64,000 nucleotides of DNA from Fructilactobacillus lindneri DSM 20690 = JCM 11027. GTDB taxonomy: Bacteria > Bacillota > Bacilli > Lactobacillales > Lactobacillaceae. The notes beneath the pieces were generated by a model. That model had not been told where the DNA came from. It ran no database searches and was given only the letters and a program-made list of their open reading frames with translations. The stretch's first letter is position 1. Every line of letters begins with the position of its first letter. Shown in pieces: positions 8,258-19,066 of the stretch. The stretch covers positions 462,610 to 526,609 of the forward strand of contig NZ_MIYK01000001.1 in the NCBI RefSeq assembly GCF_002907375.1, read 5' to 3'. The position numbers and the translations under genes are program-made.

Positions 8258-10678
8258 CTACTTAGCAACAATATTAACCAATTTATTTGGAACTACAATT
8301 ACTTTTTTAACTGTCTTATCTTGCAAATTATCTTTTACAGTTTCATTTTCAAGTGCCAGAGTCTGAACATCTTCTTTTGATGCATCAACACCAACCGTTA
8401 AATGAGCCCGCACTTTACCGTTAACTTGAACTGCTACTTCAAAACTAGTGTCTTGTAGTTTGTTTTCATCATACTTAGGCCATTCAGTATAATCAATTGG
8501 ATGTTCATGTCCTAATTTTTGCCAAATCTCTTCTCCAATATGAGGGGTAATTGGTGACAATAGTTTAATAAATCCTTCAGCATACTTTTTAGGTAGTTTT
8601 TGAACTTTATAAACTTCATTAACAAATACCATCATTTGAGAAATAGCCGTATTAAACCGCATATTTTCAATATCATTAGTAACTTTTTTTACGGTTTGGT
8701 TATAAATTTTATCAAGTGCCCCATCATTATCTGCAACAATCAGATCACTCAAAGTATCATCATCATTTAAAAACATCCGCCAAACACGTTTAATCCAACG
8801 ATTAGCTCCAACAATTCCATCAGTACTCCATGGTTTTGACTCAGTCAATGGACCCATAAACATCTCATACAGACGAAGTGTATCAGCACCATATTCATTA
8901 ACAATATCATCAGGATTAACTACATTCCCTTTTGATTTTGACATTTTTTCATGGTTAGTACCTAAAATCATTCCTTGATTAACTAATTGCTTAAATGGTT
9001 CTTTTGTGGGAACCACGCCCAGATCATATAAGAATTTATGCCAGAAACGTGCGTAAAGCAGATGCAAAACAGCATGCTCGGCTCCACCAACATACAAATC
9101 AATTGGAAGCCAATAGTCTAATTTTTTAGGATCAGCAATCATTTTATCATTATCTGGGTCAATGTAACGCAAATAATACCAAGAACTACCTGCCCATTGA
9201 GGCATCGTATTGGTTTCTCTTTTTCCGTGACGTCCATTTTTATCGGTTACATTTACCCAATCATCCAAATTAGCCAATGGACTCTCACCAGTTCCAGAGG
9301 GCTTTAAATTATCAGTTTTAGGTAATCTAAGTGGTAGATCTTTTTCTGGAACTAATGATTTAGTTCCATCATCCCAGTTAATAACAGGAATTGGTTCTCC
9401 CCAATAACGTTGGCGAGAAAAAATCCAATCTCGCAATTTATAATTAACTTTTTTATCGCCCGCATGATGATTTTGAAGCCATTTAATAATGGTATCAATT
9501 GCGTCTTGTTTACCAAGTCCATCAAGAAACCCAGAATTAATATGAACACCATCGCCAGTATATGCTTCTTTGCTAATATCCCCACCCTTAATTACAGGAA
9601 TAATTGGCAAATCAAATTTTTTAGCAAATTCATAATCTCGTTGGTCATGGGCTGGAACTGCCATAATCGCACCTGTTCCATAAGAAGAAAGAACGTAATC
9701 ACCAATCCAAATTGGAATTTGTTTGCCATTTACTGGGTTAATTGCATAAGCACCTGTGAAAACTCCAGATTTATCTTTGTTTAAATCTGTTCTTTCCAAA
9801 TCTGATTTAGAAGCAATCTTAGCACGATATTTTTCAACCGCTTCTTTTTGTTCTTCGGTCATAATTTGATCAACAATTGGATTTTCAGGAGCCAGTACCA
9901 AGTATGAAGCACCAAATAAAGTATCTGCTCTAGTTGAGAAAACCTCAATCTCTTGATTATCATTTTCAGCAACCTTAAATTTAACACTTGCGCCGACTGA
10001 GCGCCCAATCCAATTACGTTGCATCTGTTTAATACTTTCAGGCCAATCCAAATCGTCCAAATCATCTAACAAACGATCAGCATATGCAGTGATTTTTAGA
10101 ACCCACTGTTTCATAGGTTTCCGATAAACAGGGTAACCTCCCCGTTCTGTTTTACCATTCACAACTTCTTCGTTAGCGACAACTGTTCCACCCATCAAGT
10201 CAGGAGCCCAGTTTACCTCAATCTCGTCTTCGTAAGCCAAACCTTTCTTATATAACTGCTCAAAAATCCACTGGGTCCATTTATAGTATTTAGGATCTGT
10301 GGTATTTACTTCACGGTCCCAATCGTATGAGAAACCAAGTGATTTGATTTGACGTTTGAAATTAGCAATATTTTCTTGTGTAAATTCTCTAGGATTGTGA
10401 CCAGTTTTCATGGCATATTGTTCAGCCGGAAGCCCAAAGGCATCCCATCCAATTGGGTGAAGTACGTTTTTATTTTGCATCCGTTTAAACCGAGCCATAA
10501 TATCAGTTGCTGTATATCCTTCAGGATGTCCAACGTGTAACCCTTGACCAGAAGGATAAGGGAACATATCTAATACATAATACTTTTCTTTTTCTTGTTT
10601 ATCACTAGTTCGAAAAGTCTTGTTTTCTTCCCAATATTTTTGCCATTTTTGTTCTACTTTTTCATGATTATAAGCCAT
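8258..10678 (-). CDS. leuS: Leucyl-tRNA synthetase
   Basis: Class I aminoacyl-tRNA synthetase charging tRNA-Leu; 806 residues, typical of bacterial LeuRS. Seen in order: HIGH-type motif [12 protein letters not shown] near residue 48, the CP1 editing domain with [12 protein letters not shown] and [33 protein letters not shown], the KMSKS motif EKMSKSKGN, the anticodon-binding region, and a C-terminal [13 protein letters not shown] domain. It is controlled by the leucine T-box directly upstream. Confidence 0.98.
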   Translation of the reverse strand: MAYNHEKVEQKWQKYWEENKTFRTSDKQEKEKYYVLDMFPYPSGQGLHVGHPEGYTATDIMARFKRMQNKNVLHPIGWDAFGLPAEQYAMKTGHNPREFTQENIANFKRQIKSLGFSYDWDREVNTTDPKYYKWTQWIFEQLYKKGLAYEDEIEVNWAPDLMGGTVVANEEVVNGKTERGGYPVYRKPMKQWVLKITAYADRLLDDLDDLDWPESIKQMQRNWIGRSVGASVKFKVAENDNQEIEVFSTRADTLFGASYLVLAPENPIVDQIMTEEQKEAVEKYRAKIASKSDLERTDLNKDKSGVFTGAYAINPVNGKQIPIWIGDYVLSSYGTGAIMAVPAHDQRDYEFAKKFDLPIIPVIKGGDISKEAYTGDGVHINSGFLDGLGKQDAIDTIIKWLQNHHAGDKKVNYKLRDWIFSRQRYWGEPIPVINWDDGTKSLVPEKDLPLRLPKTDNLKPSGTGESPLANLDDWVNVTDKNGRHGKRETNTMPQWAGSSWYYLRYIDPDNDKMIADPKKLDYWLPIDLYVGGAEHAVLHLLYARFWHKFLYDLGVVPTKEPFKQLVNQGMILGTNHEKMSKSKGNVVNPDDIVNEYGADTLRLYEMFMGPLTESKPWSTDGIVGANRWIKRVWRMFLNDDDTLSDLIVADNDGALDKIYNQTVKKVTNDIENMRFNTAISQMMVFVNEVYKVQKLPKKYAEGFIKLLSPITPHIGEEIWQKLGHEHPIDYTEWPKYDENKLQDTSFEVAVQVNGKVRAHLTVGVDASKEDVQTLALENETVKDNLQDKTVKKVIVVPNKLVNIVAK

Positions 10679-10699
10679 AACTTTCCACCCCTTAACGTA

Positions 10700-10965
10700 A
10701 TCAATAAAAAAATCCCATAAAATTACATAATTCTATAGGACGAAGTTCCGCGGTACCACCTAAATTTCTCTTTAATAAAGAGACTCTCAATGATCCTTAA
10801 CGCGGAAAACGTTTAACATACTAAATTCTGTTAAAATTCAACGAGAAGTTCAAAATCATCTGTTTCCAAGTTTACACCAGCCACTTAGTCTCTGTTAAAC
10901 AGTGTAATATCTACTAATTCGTCTCTACAATTTATATATTTCATTAGAAGTAACTTTATCAAACT
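10700..10965 (-). ncRNA. T-box riboswitch, leucine specific
   Basis: The minus strand carries a T-box leader ahead of leuS: specifier context GAA-CTT-CTCGTTGAA (CTT at 10846-10848; aligns position by position with the methionine leader at 4 kb), the T-box TAGGTGGTACCGCGG at 10748-10762, and the terminator CCTATAGAATT / AATTTTATGGG followed by T7 at 10711-10739. Uncharged tRNA-Leu should promote leuS expression. Confidence 0.9.
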
Positions 10966-11042
10966 TTTGAAAAAATAACAAGCGCTTTTACTGGTATAAT
11001 AGCTTTGTTAAATAATGTGGTTATTATGAAAGGTAGTTCGCT

Positions 11043-11603
11043 ATGAAATTAAAATCAGCATTAAATTTTAGTCATTTTTTATTAGAAGAAATCATCCAGC
11101 CAAATGATACCGTGATTGATGCAACCGCAGGCAAAGGAAATGATACTTTATTTCTTGCTAATTTAGTTGGTAAAAAAGGACATGTTTATAGTTTTGATAT
11201 CCAAAATGATGCAGTTAAAACAACACAAAATTTAATTAACAAAAATAATTGCGGTTTGCAAACCAATGTAATTCATGATGGTCATGAAAATATTGAAAAA
11301 TATGTTGCTAAACCCATTGCAGCAGCCATTTTCAATCTTGGTTATCTTCCAACTGGAGACCATTCGGTTATTACTAAAGGTCAAACTACCATTGCTGCCA
11401 TTCAAAGTAGTATGAAACTACTACAAAAAAATGGTTTGATTGTAATTGTAATATACTATGGACATCCTGGTGGAAAACAAGAAAAAGAACAGGTGATTGA
11501 TTTTGTGAAAAACATTAATCAATCCGAATACAATGTTTTACAATATCAATTCATTAATCAAATTCATGAGCCCCCAATTTTACTGGCTATTCAAAAACGC
11601 TAA
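11043..11603 (+). CDS. Class I SAM-dependent methyltransferase, YtqB-type
   Basis: A 186-residue Rossmann-fold methyltransferase resembling the YtqB / predicted rRNA methylase group. The SAM-binding motif I is VIDATAGKGNDTLFLA (residues ~24-39), with VYSFDIQNDA as motif II and AAIFNLGYLPTGDH as motif IV; the NLGYLP segment is typical of the family. The substrate is unknown from the sequence. The gene is divergent from leuS and its stop codon overlaps that of the convergent exporter gene. Confidence 0.85.
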   Translation: MKLKSALNFSHFLLEEIIQPNDTVIDATAGKGNDTLFLANLVGKKGHVYSFDIQNDAVKTTQNLINKNNCGLQTNVIHDGHENIEKYVAKPIAAAIFNLGYLPTGDHSVITKGQTTIAAIQSSMKLLQKNGLIVIVIYYGHPGGKQEKEQVIDFVKNINQSEYNVLQYQFINQIHEPPILLAIQKR

Positions 11604-13066
11604 AGTTTATCTTTGGGCTTATCAAAATAATTGACTACAAATGCTGCAATAACAAGTAACAATGCTACTTCAAAAACATGGTGAATTGCAGTATACAAAA
11701 TGTTTCTAAGAACTGGTAATAAATGTTTATTGATTCCAACAGCAGTTTGGGGATTAATTAACTGATCCATTAATCTCATGCTAGTTCCATGGTGTTTTGA
11801 AACTCCACCTGCCATTGTGCTATTCATCACGATTCCAAAAACTGAAATCATTAAAGTTTGACCTAAAGTTCGACTTAGGGTGTTAAACGATGAAGCAACT
11901 CCAATCCGATCTTTTGAAACTTCATTTTGGACTGTAACTGAAGATACTGTAATACAAATCCCAAACCCAATTCCCATAATTCCTGAAATAATAAAGAAAG
12001 CAAAAAACGGTGTTGAAATTGGTAGGATTGTTAATATAACAGCACCAATTGCAATCAAAATCAAACTAGCATTAGTAATTGTTTGAGGTCGATATTTAAC
12101 AATTAATTTACCAGTCAAAAATGAGCCTAACATCCATAAAACTGAACTAGGGGTAATAGCAAAGCCAGCCATTGTAGCTTTCAAGCCTAAAATTCCTTGA
12201 GTCCAATCAGGTAGATAAACTTCATATCCAAAAATGAAACCACTAATTAAAGCAGCAATTAAATTCTGTGTTATAAAAGTTCGATTTTTAAACATATCCA
12301 TTGGAATAATGGGATCGTTTGTTTTTTGTTCTTGTTTAACAAACAAAATTCCAGTTATAATTGCCGTGATTAAACACAAACTAATTAACCATAAATTAAG
12401 TGAACTCTCACCCATGATCTGAAACATATACATTACAGATAATAAAAAAATAGCAATTAAGATTACACCGCCATAGTCAATTTTTCCAGTGCGTTTTTGT
12501 TTAGGCTCAACCAAAAAAACACTAATCAAAAAAATGGTCAATAATCCAATTGGAACATTTACAAAGAAAATCCAGTGCCAGGAAAGGTTGTCTACAATAA
12601 ATCCTCCCAATAATGGAGCAACGATTGAAGCAATCCCCCAAGCTGATCCTAACAAACCAACTATTCCTGCTCGTTTTTCAAATGAATACATATCAGCGAC
12701 AATTGTAAAAGAAACGGGCATAATCACTCCTGCTCCTATCCCCTGTACAGCTCGCCAAATAATTAGAATTCCCATACTATCGGATAATCCAGAAAACATA
12801 GAACCAATGGTAAATACCAAAACACCAAAAATAAACACTTTTTTTCGACCTAATTGGTCTGCCAATTTACCATAAATTGGAGTAGCAATTGCATTCGTTA
12901 ACAAAAAAATGGAAAATACCCAATTCATTAAAGAAACTCCATGAAGATCACCAACAATAGTTGGCATAGCCGTTGAAACAATTGTTCCTTCTACTGCACT
13001 CATAAAAGTGGCAATAAATAAGGCAAATGTCACAACCTGCACGTTTGTTTTCCTTTTTTTCGTCAT
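11600..13066 (-). CDS. MFS multidrug exporter, DHA2 (14-TMS, EmrB/QacA) family
   Basis: A 488-residue drug:proton antiporter with fourteen hydrophobic segments. Motif A appears as GKLADQLGRKKVFIFG, motif B around LIIWRAVQGIGAGVIMPV, and the DHA2 C motif near GLLGSAWGIASIVAPLLGG. The leading TFMSAVEGTIVSTAMPTI is the usual TM1 sequence. A transcription factor partner is not adjacent, so substrates are unknown. It converges with the methyltransferase gene and follows metK on the same strand. Confidence 0.93.
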   Translation of the reverse strand: MTKKRKTNVQVVTFALFIATFMSAVEGTIVSTAMPTIVGDLHGVSLMNWVFSIFLLTNAIATPIYGKLADQLGRKKVFIFGVLVFTIGSMFSGLSDSMGILIIWRAVQGIGAGVIMPVSFTIVADMYSFEKRAGIVGLLGSAWGIASIVAPLLGGFIVDNLSWHWIFFVNVPIGLLTIFLISVFLVEPKQKRTGKIDYGGVILIAIFLLSVMYMFQIMGESSLNLWLISLCLITAIITGILFVKQEQKTNDPIIPMDMFKNRTFITQNLIAALISGFIFGYEVYLPDWTQGILGLKATMAGFAITPSSVLWMLGSFLTGKLIVKYRPQTITNASLILIAIGAVILTILPISTPFFAFFIISGIMGIGFGICITVSSVTVQNEVSKDRIGVASSFNTLSRTLGQTLMISVFGIVMNSTMAGGVSKHHGTSMRLMDQLINPQTAVGINKHLLPVLRNILYTAIHHVFEVALLLVIAAFVVNYFDKPKDKL

Positions 13067-13091
13067 TCAATTATCCCCTAACCATTCAGAC

Positions 13092-13119
13092 TAAAAAAGC
13101 GACCTAATAAGGTCGTCTT
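13092..13119 (-). terminator. Terminator of metK
   Basis: Hairpin GACGACCT / AGGTCGC with a run of T on the minus strand, directly after the metK stop. Confidence 0.75.
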
Positions 13120-14307
13120 TTATTTAACATTTTCCTTTAATGTCTCAACTTTGTCTGTTTTTTCCCAAGGTAGATTAACATCCGTTCTTCCAAAATGGCC
13201 ATATGTTGAAGTTTGTTCATATATTGGTCGTTTTAAGTCAAGCATTTTAATAATTCCAGCTGGACGTAGATCAAAAGTCTTTCTAATTACTTTAATTAAA
13301 GTCTCATCGGAATATTTTGATGTTCCAAACGTATTTACTTCAATTGATACCGGTTCGGCAACCCCAATTGCATATGCCAATTGGATTTCAAGTCGATGCG
13401 CTAATCCTGCAGCTACGATATTCTTAGCAATATAGCGAGCAGCATAACTTGCAGAACGATCAACCTTAGTAGCATCTTTACCAGAAAATGCTCCTCCACC
13501 ATGATGGGCAGCACCGCCATATGTATCAACAATAATTTTACGTCCGGTCAATCCAGCGTCACCATTAGGACCGCCAATAACAAATTTTCCAGTTGGATTA
13601 ATCAAATATTTAGTCTTATCATCTAAATACTTATCCGGAATAGTTGTCTTAATAACCTTTTCAATCACATCTTGCTTAATTTGTTCCTGCGAAACGTCTG
13701 GATCATGCTGCGTACTCAATACAACTGTATCTACTCGCAATGGTTTATTATTTTCATCATATTCTACGGTAACTTCAGCTTTAGCATCGGGTCTAAGGTA
13801 TGAAATAGTTCCATCTTTGCGCAGGTTAGCAATTTTTTGCATCAAATGATGTGCTAAAGAAATTGGCAATGGCATTAGTTCAGGTGTTTCATCAATTGCA
13901 TAACCAAACATAATTCCCTGATCACCGGCTCCGATTTGATCTAATGGATCATTTGCACCACTTCTGGTTTCTTCTGATTCATCAACTCCTTGAGCAATAT
14001 CTGGAGATTGTTCATCGATTGAAACCAAGACAGCGACGTTGTCAGCGTCAAAACCATAGGCAGGATTATCATATCCTACTTTTCTAATCACATTACGAAC
14101 AATTTCTCTAATATTAATATCAGCCGTGGTTGAAATTTCTCCAAAAACTAGTACTAAACCAGTCGTTACTGAAGTTTCACAAGCAACTCTTGCATTTGGA
14201 TCTTCCTTTAACATCGCATCTAAAATTGCGTCACTAATATGGTCAGCAATCTTATCAGGATGTCCTTCTGAAACTGATTCAGAAGTAAATAAATGTTTTT
14301 CAGACAT
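13120..14307 (-). CDS. metK: S-adenosylmethionine synthetase
   Basis: Makes SAM from methionine and ATP. The 395-residue protein shows [20 protein letters not shown] (N-terminal ATP/methionine site), [33 protein letters not shown] and [16 protein letters not shown], all standard. I choose the ATG of MSEKHLF: AGGGGG lies eight bases ahead, while it nearly abuts the ATG two codons upstream. That ribosome site is part of the SMK box, so SAM is expected to inhibit translation. Confidence 0.98.
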   Translation of the reverse strand: MSEKHLFTSESVSEGHPDKIADHISDAILDAMLKEDPNARVACETSVTTGLVLVFGEISTTADINIREIVRNVIRKVGYDNPAYGFDADNVAVLVSIDEQSPDIAQGVDESEETRSGANDPLDQIGAGDQGIMFGYAIDETPELMPLPISLAHHLMQKIANLRKDGTISYLRPDAKAEVTVEYDENNKPLRVDTVVLSTQHDPDVSQEQIKQDVIEKVIKTTIPDKYLDDKTKYLINPTGKFVIGGPNGDAGLTGRKIIVDTYGGAAHHGGGAFSGKDATKVDRSASYAARYIAKNIVAAGLAHRLEIQLAYAIGVAEPVSIEVNTFGTSKYSDETLIKVIRKTFDLRPAGIIKMLDLKRPIYEQTSTYGHFGRTDVNLPWEKTDKVETLKENVK

Positions 14308-14311
14308 CTTC

Positions 14312-14376
14312 ATTCCCCCTAATATTTTTGGTTACAAGGCACCTTCACAAAGTATGTGAAGCCTATCGGGAACACA
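14312..14376 (-). promoter_or_regulatory. SMK box (SAM-III) riboswitch in the metK leader
   Basis: The minus strand reads TTCCCGATAGGCTTCACA, then TGTGAAGGTGCCTTGTAACC, then AGGGGGAAT just ahead of metK. This matches the SMK box of lactic acid bacteria: a hairpin in the middle, the GCCUUGUAACC element, and the Shine-Dalgarno GGGGGA paired with UUCCC when SAM is bound. It acts on translation, so no terminator is expected. Confidence 0.9.
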
Positions 14377-14470
14377 CTCATAACTACTCTATACTATCAT
14401 ATTTAACAAAAAATAAATAGTTGAATAACTACGTAAAATATTCTAATATTAAAATAATTGAGGTAAAAAT

Positions 14471-15163
14471 ATGAAAAGTTATTTAGTTTATTTTCAAAAG
14501 TTCCAATTAATAATTAAAGCAATTTTCTTCATCTTTTTCAATATTTATATTTGGAATATCGCTGCCAATAATAATTTATTTCAGCTTAATTCTTTTAAAT
14601 CTATTTTAATGTTAATTTGTGAAATATGTTGGTCAATATCATCAATTTGTATTATGAAAGAATTAAATCCAATCGCTTTAATTAGTGTAAATATAATTCC
14701 GATTTTTTTAGCAATAATTGGCTGGTTTCCTATAACATTAATTGGTTCTTTCGTTTTAATTGGAATTGTAAACATTTGTCTCATGATGCCAAAAATGAAT
14801 TTAAAAAGTTATTATGGGTTATTTTGTTTTTCAATTGTTAATTCTGTAATTCCGACTTCAGCGATTAATTTTTTAAACCATCAATATTTAGATCAAAACG
14901 TTGTTTTAAATGTGGGTATTTTATGTACGCTTTATTTTTTATTTTTTAACTTATCTTTTCATCCTGAATTGGCAAATTTAATTAACATATTCTTTATTAT
15001 TATGTTTGCTGGATTAGTTTTAGCTAATTTCCCATTGATTAAAGATATTTTATTAATTGCATTAGTTCTAATATCATATGGAGCACAAATATTTTTACGA
15101 CAAGAAAAACCACTTTACTGCTTGATTTCGTTTATAGTAATTTCACTTATTGCTTTTGGTTAG
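14471..15163 (+). CDS. Polytopic membrane protein of unknown function
   Basis: A 230-residue, very hydrophobic protein with about seven or eight membrane segments and almost no soluble domain. The start has GAGGTA six bases upstream. No transporter signature is recognisable, and the sequence is AT-rich with much Ile, Asn and Phe. It stands alone between the divergent metK and the convergent amino-acid ABC operon, and ends at a bidirectional terminator. Function unknown. Confidence 0.7.
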   Translation: MKSYLVYFQKFQLIIKAIFFIFFNIYIWNIAANNNLFQLNSFKSILMLICEICWSISSICIMKELNPIALISVNIIPIFLAIIGWFPITLIGSFVLIGIVNICLMMPKMNLKSYYGLFCFSIVNSVIPTSAINFLNHQYLDQNVVLNVGILCTLYFLFFNLSFHPELANLINIFFIIMFAGLVLANFPLIKDILLIALVLISYGAQIFLRQEKPLYCLISFIVISLIAFG

Positions 15164-15174
15164 AAATAAGTGAA

Positions 15175-15207
15175 CTAAAAAAACTACCTAATTAGGTAGT
15201 TTTTTTA
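15175..15207. terminator. Bidirectional intrinsic terminator
   Basis: Inverted repeat AAAAAAACTACCTAAT / ATTAGGTAGTTTTTTT between the convergent membrane protein gene and the ABC transporter operon. Confidence 0.9.
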
Positions 15208-15208
15208 G

Positions 15209-15946
15209 TTAGTTTAATGAAATACCATGCAAAAACTCTTTAACCCTAGGGGAAGAAGTACTAAAAAACTCATCTTTAGTACCATCAAAATCTGCTTTAC
15301 CATTTTCAATAAATAAAATTTTATCAGCGGCATTTTTAGCAAATTGCATATTATGAGTAACCATAATCATTGATTGTCCTTGATCAGATAAACGTTCCAG
15401 CATTTCCAGGACTTGCGTTTCCATTTCTGGATCAAGAGCACTAGTTGGTTCATCAAGTAAAATATACTCTGGCTTAACTGCCAAAGCACGACAAATTGAA
15501 ATTCTTTGTTGTTGTCCACCGGACAACTCACTCGGATAAGCATCTGCATATTCATCTAGACCAACTTCTGTTAACAATTCATGAGCTTGCTTATTAGCAG
15601 TTGTTTTATTAACTTTTTGAACATAAATTGGAGCTTCAGTAATATTTTGTAAAATAGTCAGATTGGGAAATAAATTCCAATTTTGAAATACCATACTGGT
15701 CTTATCGCGCAAGGCATTGGCAGTTTTATTAGTAAAAGGTTCAGAAAAATTAATTTTCAAATCATCAAATTCAATTATTCCAAAATCAGGTTTAACCAGT
15801 AAATCCAAAGAACGTAATAAGGTTGTTTTACCTGATCCAGAAGGACCAACAATCACAGTTGTCTTTTTTTCTGGAAAAATAGTGCTAATTCCTTTTAAGA
15901 CTTCTTTTTTACCAAAGCTTTTTTTAATATCTTTAATTTTTAACAT
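15209..15946 (-). CDS. Amino-acid ABC transporter ATP-binding protein
   Basis: A 245-residue ATPase of the polar amino acid (GlnQ/TcyC) class. Walker A GPSGSGKTTLLRSLD (residues ~34-48), Q-loop region SMVFQNWNLFPNLT, signature LSGGQQQRISICRAL, Walker B YILLDEPTSALDPE and the switch His in MVTHNMQFAK are all intact. It is the last gene of a three-gene operon; its start overlaps the permease stop. Import is driven by ATP hydrolysis at the membrane. Confidence 0.95.
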   Translation of the reverse strand: MLKIKDIKKSFGKKEVLKGISTIFPEKKTTVIVGPSGSGKTTLLRSLDLLVKPDFGIIEFDDLKINFSEPFTNKTANALRDKTSMVFQNWNLFPNLTILQNITEAPIYVQKVNKTTANKQAHELLTEVGLDEYADAYPSELSGGQQQRISICRALAVKPEYILLDEPTSALDPEMETQVLEMLERLSDQGQSMIMVTHNMQFAKNAADKILFIENGKADFDGTKDEFFSTSSPRVKEFLHGISLN

Positions 15947-16641
15947 TAATTTCCGTCCCCTTTAATAAACTTTGAAGAACGATTTTCAAGATAATGCTGT
16001 AGCACACTCAATATTGTACATAAGAAAGCATATAATGCTGCTACTTCTACATACATCAATAACGGTTGAAAATTTTGAGCAGCAATCTGTTGACTTACCT
16101 GAAACATTTCTGCAATCGTAATTGTACTTGCCAATGAAGTGTCTTTAACCAATCCGATAAATTCATTAGACAAAGGTGGTAAAACAATTCGAAAGGCTTG
16201 GGGCATAATAATTCGCCATAAGGTTTGTGGTGTACTAAAACCTAGTGTATAAGCAGCATCCCACTGATCTTTACTCACAGACATTAAGGCTGAACGAATT
16301 GTTTCTGATCCATAAGCACCAGTATTTAATGAAAATCCAATTACCGCAGCTGTAAAAGGTGGTAATTTAATTCCAATTGATGGAAGTCCAAAAAAGATTA
16401 TAAATAACTGAACTAACAATGGAGTAGAACGAAAAATCCATACATAAAAGTTAGCTACTAATCGCAATAACTTCCAAAAAATTGAGAGTAACCCATTAAT
16501 TTTAGGATTTAAAAATTTAATTAATGCTACTCCAATTGCAATAATCATCCCAAATGCAAAAGAAATCAATGCCAGTGGAATAGTATATTTAAGCATTGCT
16601 TCAATCAAACTAGGTAATGATGAAATGATGATTTCCCACAT
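15946..16641 (-). CDS. Amino-acid ABC transporter permease (HisM/GlnP/TcyB family)
   Basis: A 231-residue permease of the His/Glu/Gln/Arg three-TM-type family with about five hydrophobic segments. The conserved block FRSTPLLVQLFIIFFGLP and the EAA loop (DAAYTLGFSTPQTLWRIIMPQA), followed by LPPLSNEFIGLVKDTSLAS, are clear. It lies between the binding protein and the ATPase, overlapping the latter by one base, and forms the membrane channel of the importer. Confidence 0.95.
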   Translation of the reverse strand: MWEIIISSLPSLIEAMLKYTIPLALISFAFGMIIAIGVALIKFLNPKINGLLSIFWKLLRLVANFYVWIFRSTPLLVQLFIIFFGLPSIGIKLPPFTAAVIGFSLNTGAYGSETIRSALMSVSKDQWDAAYTLGFSTPQTLWRIIMPQAFRIVLPPLSNEFIGLVKDTSLASTITIAEMFQVSQQIAAQNFQPLLMYVEVAALYAFLCTILSVLQHYLENRSSKFIKGDGN

Positions 16642-16654
16642 ATCAATTCAGCTC

Positions 16655-17428
16655 CTATTTGTTTGTAATATCGGTTCCAAAATACTTGATAGATAAACGC
16701 TTAATCGTACCATCACGACGTTCTTCATCAAGAGCTTTGTTCATCTTTTTGTTCAAAGCACTTGAGTTTTTATTCATCATTGGTGCAATAGCATCTGGTT
16801 TAATCACGTTGTTAGGAATAGTTTTATAAGTTAAATCGGTATCTTTATGACTCTTCTTCCAATATTCAAAAGCTTCACGAGAATTAACTGCAGCACTAAC
16901 TCGTCCTTGATTAATCATATTCATTGAAGTTTGAAAATCAGGAGAAGAAACAGGAGTACTTCCCATTTTTTTAGCGTTATTCCAATTATCTGTTCCTGTT
17001 CCAGCAGCAACTTCTTGGCCTTTTAAATCTTTATAATTTTTTATTTTTGAATCTTTTTTGGTAATAATCACAGATTTAGAATAAACATACGGCTTTGAAA
17101 ATCTAAATTGTTTTTTACGTTTTGAATTTTCTGCCATATTATTGAAAATAACATCATAACTATTTGAATTTAATCCAGCAATTAACGAATCCCAGCCAGT
17201 TGTTACAAACTTAGGCTTCATTCCCATTTTCTTAGCAGTATCTTTAGCTAATTCAACTTCAAAACCAGTTAGCTTACCGTCTTTTCGATAAGCGTATGGT
17301 GCATATGTTCCTTCAAGACCAATCGTCAAAGTCCCTGGAGTTTTTGTTTCACTCTGCGACTTACCACAGGCAGCTAAGACAATCGTTGCTAACCCCAATA
17401 TTAATAATAACGACCATTTTTTCTTCAC
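16655..17428 (-). CDS. Amino-acid ABC transporter substrate-binding lipoprotein (cystine-like)
   Basis: A periplasmic-binding-protein-type lipoprotein, 257 residues, first gene of the operon. The start is GTG (VKKKWSLLLILG), since GGGAGA lies upstream of it and overlaps the longer TTG frame. The signal peptide ends in lipobox LAAC followed by GKSQSE. The SBP3 domain begins TLTIGLEGTYAPYAYRKDG and contains LTGFEVELAKD and YDVIFNNM. The sequence resembles cystine/polar amino acid receptors (TcyA group); exact ligand unknown. Confidence 0.92.
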   Translation of the reverse strand: MKKKWSLLLILGLATIVLAACGKSQSETKTPGTLTIGLEGTYAPYAYRKDGKLTGFEVELAKDTAKKMGMKPKFVTTGWDSLIAGLNSNSYDVIFNNMAENSKRKKQFRFSKPYVYSKSVIITKKDSKIKNYKDLKGQEVAAGTGTDNWNNAKKMGSTPVSSPDFQTSMNMINQGRVSAAVNSREAFEYWKKSHKDTDLTYKTIPNNVIKPDAIAPMMNKNSSALNKKMNKALDEERRDGTIKRLSIKYFGTDITNK

Positions 17429-17534
17429 AATTGCATCTCCCAATTCACTTATTTTTTGTACGTATTATCATTATAACTAAACATTTATTCATTTTCCATC
17501 AACACTACATAAATATAGCCAAAATTGAATAATT

Positions 17535-17569
17535 AAAAACGCCTAATCCCATTATTATTAGGCGTTTCA
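17535..17569 (-). terminator. Terminator of the uracil permease gene
   Basis: Stem AAACGCCTAAT / ATTAGGCGTTT with a T tract on the minus strand. Confidence 0.85.
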
Positions 17570-17596
17570 AGAAATTAAATTGTGTGAAATTATTTT

Positions 17597-18910
17597 TTAA
17601 AGAGTATCAGTTGTGTCAGCATCAATTGCATCAATTTCTTTAGCTTTGGGAGAATTATTATTTTCCTTTGGCAAAACCAAATTTAAAATAATCCCAATTA
17701 CAGTTGCTAATGCAACCCCAGTAAATTGAAAATGGCCTAATTGAAGATAAGCATTTCCGACTCCAATTACCAATATTACAGAAACAATCATTAAATTGCG
17801 CTTTTTATTCATATCAAGATGATTATCAATCATAATTTTAATTCCACTAGATGCGATGGTTCCAAACAAGAGGAAACTTATTCCACCAATTACAGGGAGA
17901 GGCATTTGCATAATTAAAACATTTAACTTATTAACAAAAGCAAAAGCCATTGCAAACAATGCTGCTCCAGCAATTACGTACACACTATAAACTTTAGTAA
18001 TTGCCATTACACCAATGTTTTCACCGTAGCTAGTAACTGCAGGACCACCTAGAATGCCGGCTACTAGTGAAGCCATTCCATCACCTGCTAGTGTCCTATT
18101 CAATCCAGGATCTTTAAAGAAGTTTCGATGAGTTAATTCTCCAAGCACCATCAAATGACCCATATGTTCTGTCATCGTCACAAAAGCAATTGGTGCCATG
18201 ATTAAAATGGCATTAAAATCAAAATGAAATCCTTTTTCAGTTCCAAAAATTTGAAAATTAGGAACTTTAAACCATGGAGCAGTTGCAATAGCATGAATAT
18301 TAACTAATCCACAAGCCATTGAAATTAAATATCCCGCAATAATTGCTAATAAAACCGGAATCATACCCAAGAATCCTTTTAATTTCATATTAAAAAAGAT
18401 AGCTAAAAATAGTGTTGCTAAAGCAATCAAAAAATACATTAAGTTATAACTTCCATTTTTCATCATTGCATCTTGAGCAGCACTCCCAGCTAATGATAAA
18501 CCAATAACAATCACGATTGGCCCAACTACAATCGCTGGTAACAATTTATCAATCCATTTTGTTCCTAACATCCATACTAGCATTGCCACCAATAAATAAA
18601 CAATTCCTACAGAAATGACACCTTGTTGAACGCCAGAAATACCAGTCGTCTTCATCAATGCTATCATGGGGGTGATGAAAGCAAAACTTGATCCCATATA
18701 TGCTGGAATTTTACCTTTCGTGATTAAAATATGGAGCAAAGTGCCGATTCCAGAAGCAAACAATGCAATACTAGGACTTAATCCAACTAGTAATGGAACA
18801 ATCACAGTGCTACCAAACATTGAGAACATATGTTGCAGCGACAATCCAATCCATTTTATTCCGCTGGGTTTTTCATTGACATCTAAAACAATATCATCAT
18901 TTTTTTGCAA
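17597..18910 (-). CDS. Uracil permease (NCS2 family)
   Basis: A 437-residue uracil:proton symporter of the NAT/NCS2 family (PyrP/UraA). About fourteen hydrophobic segments; signatures include QHMFSMFGSTVIVPLLVGL near the N-terminus, TEHMGHLMVLGELTHRNF (substrate and proton site) and GGPAVTSYGENIGVMA, the NAT signature. The start is TTG with AGGAGG upstream. Expression is expected to fall with pyrimidine supply through the PyrR leader immediately upstream. Confidence 0.94.
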   Translation of the reverse strand: MQKNDDIVLDVNEKPSGIKWIGLSLQHMFSMFGSTVIVPLLVGLSPSIALFASGIGTLLHILITKGKIPAYMGSSFAFITPMIALMKTTGISGVQQGVISVGIVYLLVAMLVWMLGTKWIDKLLPAIVVGPIVIVIGLSLAGSAAQDAMMKNGSYNLMYFLIALATLFLAIFFNMKLKGFLGMIPVLLAIIAGYLISMACGLVNIHAIATAPWFKVPNFQIFGTEKGFHFDFNAILIMAPIAFVTMTEHMGHLMVLGELTHRNFFKDPGLNRTLAGDGMASLVAGILGGPAVTSYGENIGVMAITKVYSVYVIAGAALFAMAFAFVNKLNVLIMQMPLPVIGGISFLLFGTIASSGIKIMIDNHLDMNKKRNLMIVSVILVIGVGNAYLQLGHFQFTGVALATVIGIILNLVLPKENNNSPKAKEIDAIDADTTDTL

Positions 18911-18925
18911 TCTGTTTCCCTCCTA

Positions 18926-19015
18926 ATAAAAAAGACCGTCATCCAGAGATGACAGCCTTTTAGCCTAATTAAATTTTTAAATCGACTAAAATCTTACCGT
19001 CTCTCTGGACGCTTT
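18926..19015 (-). promoter_or_regulatory. PyrR attenuator leader of the uracil permease gene
   Basis: On the minus strand GCGTCCAGAGAGACGGT (18997-19012) matches the PyrR loop UCCAGAGAG. It is followed by an intrinsic terminator, GGCTGTCAT / ATGACGGTC plus T6, at 18928-18960, just before the ribosome site. The same arrangement occurs ahead of carA. Confidence 0.82.
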
Positions 19016-19066
19016 TAAAGATTATTATTACTTATAAGATAGTTGTTTTAAACAAAACTGTCAATC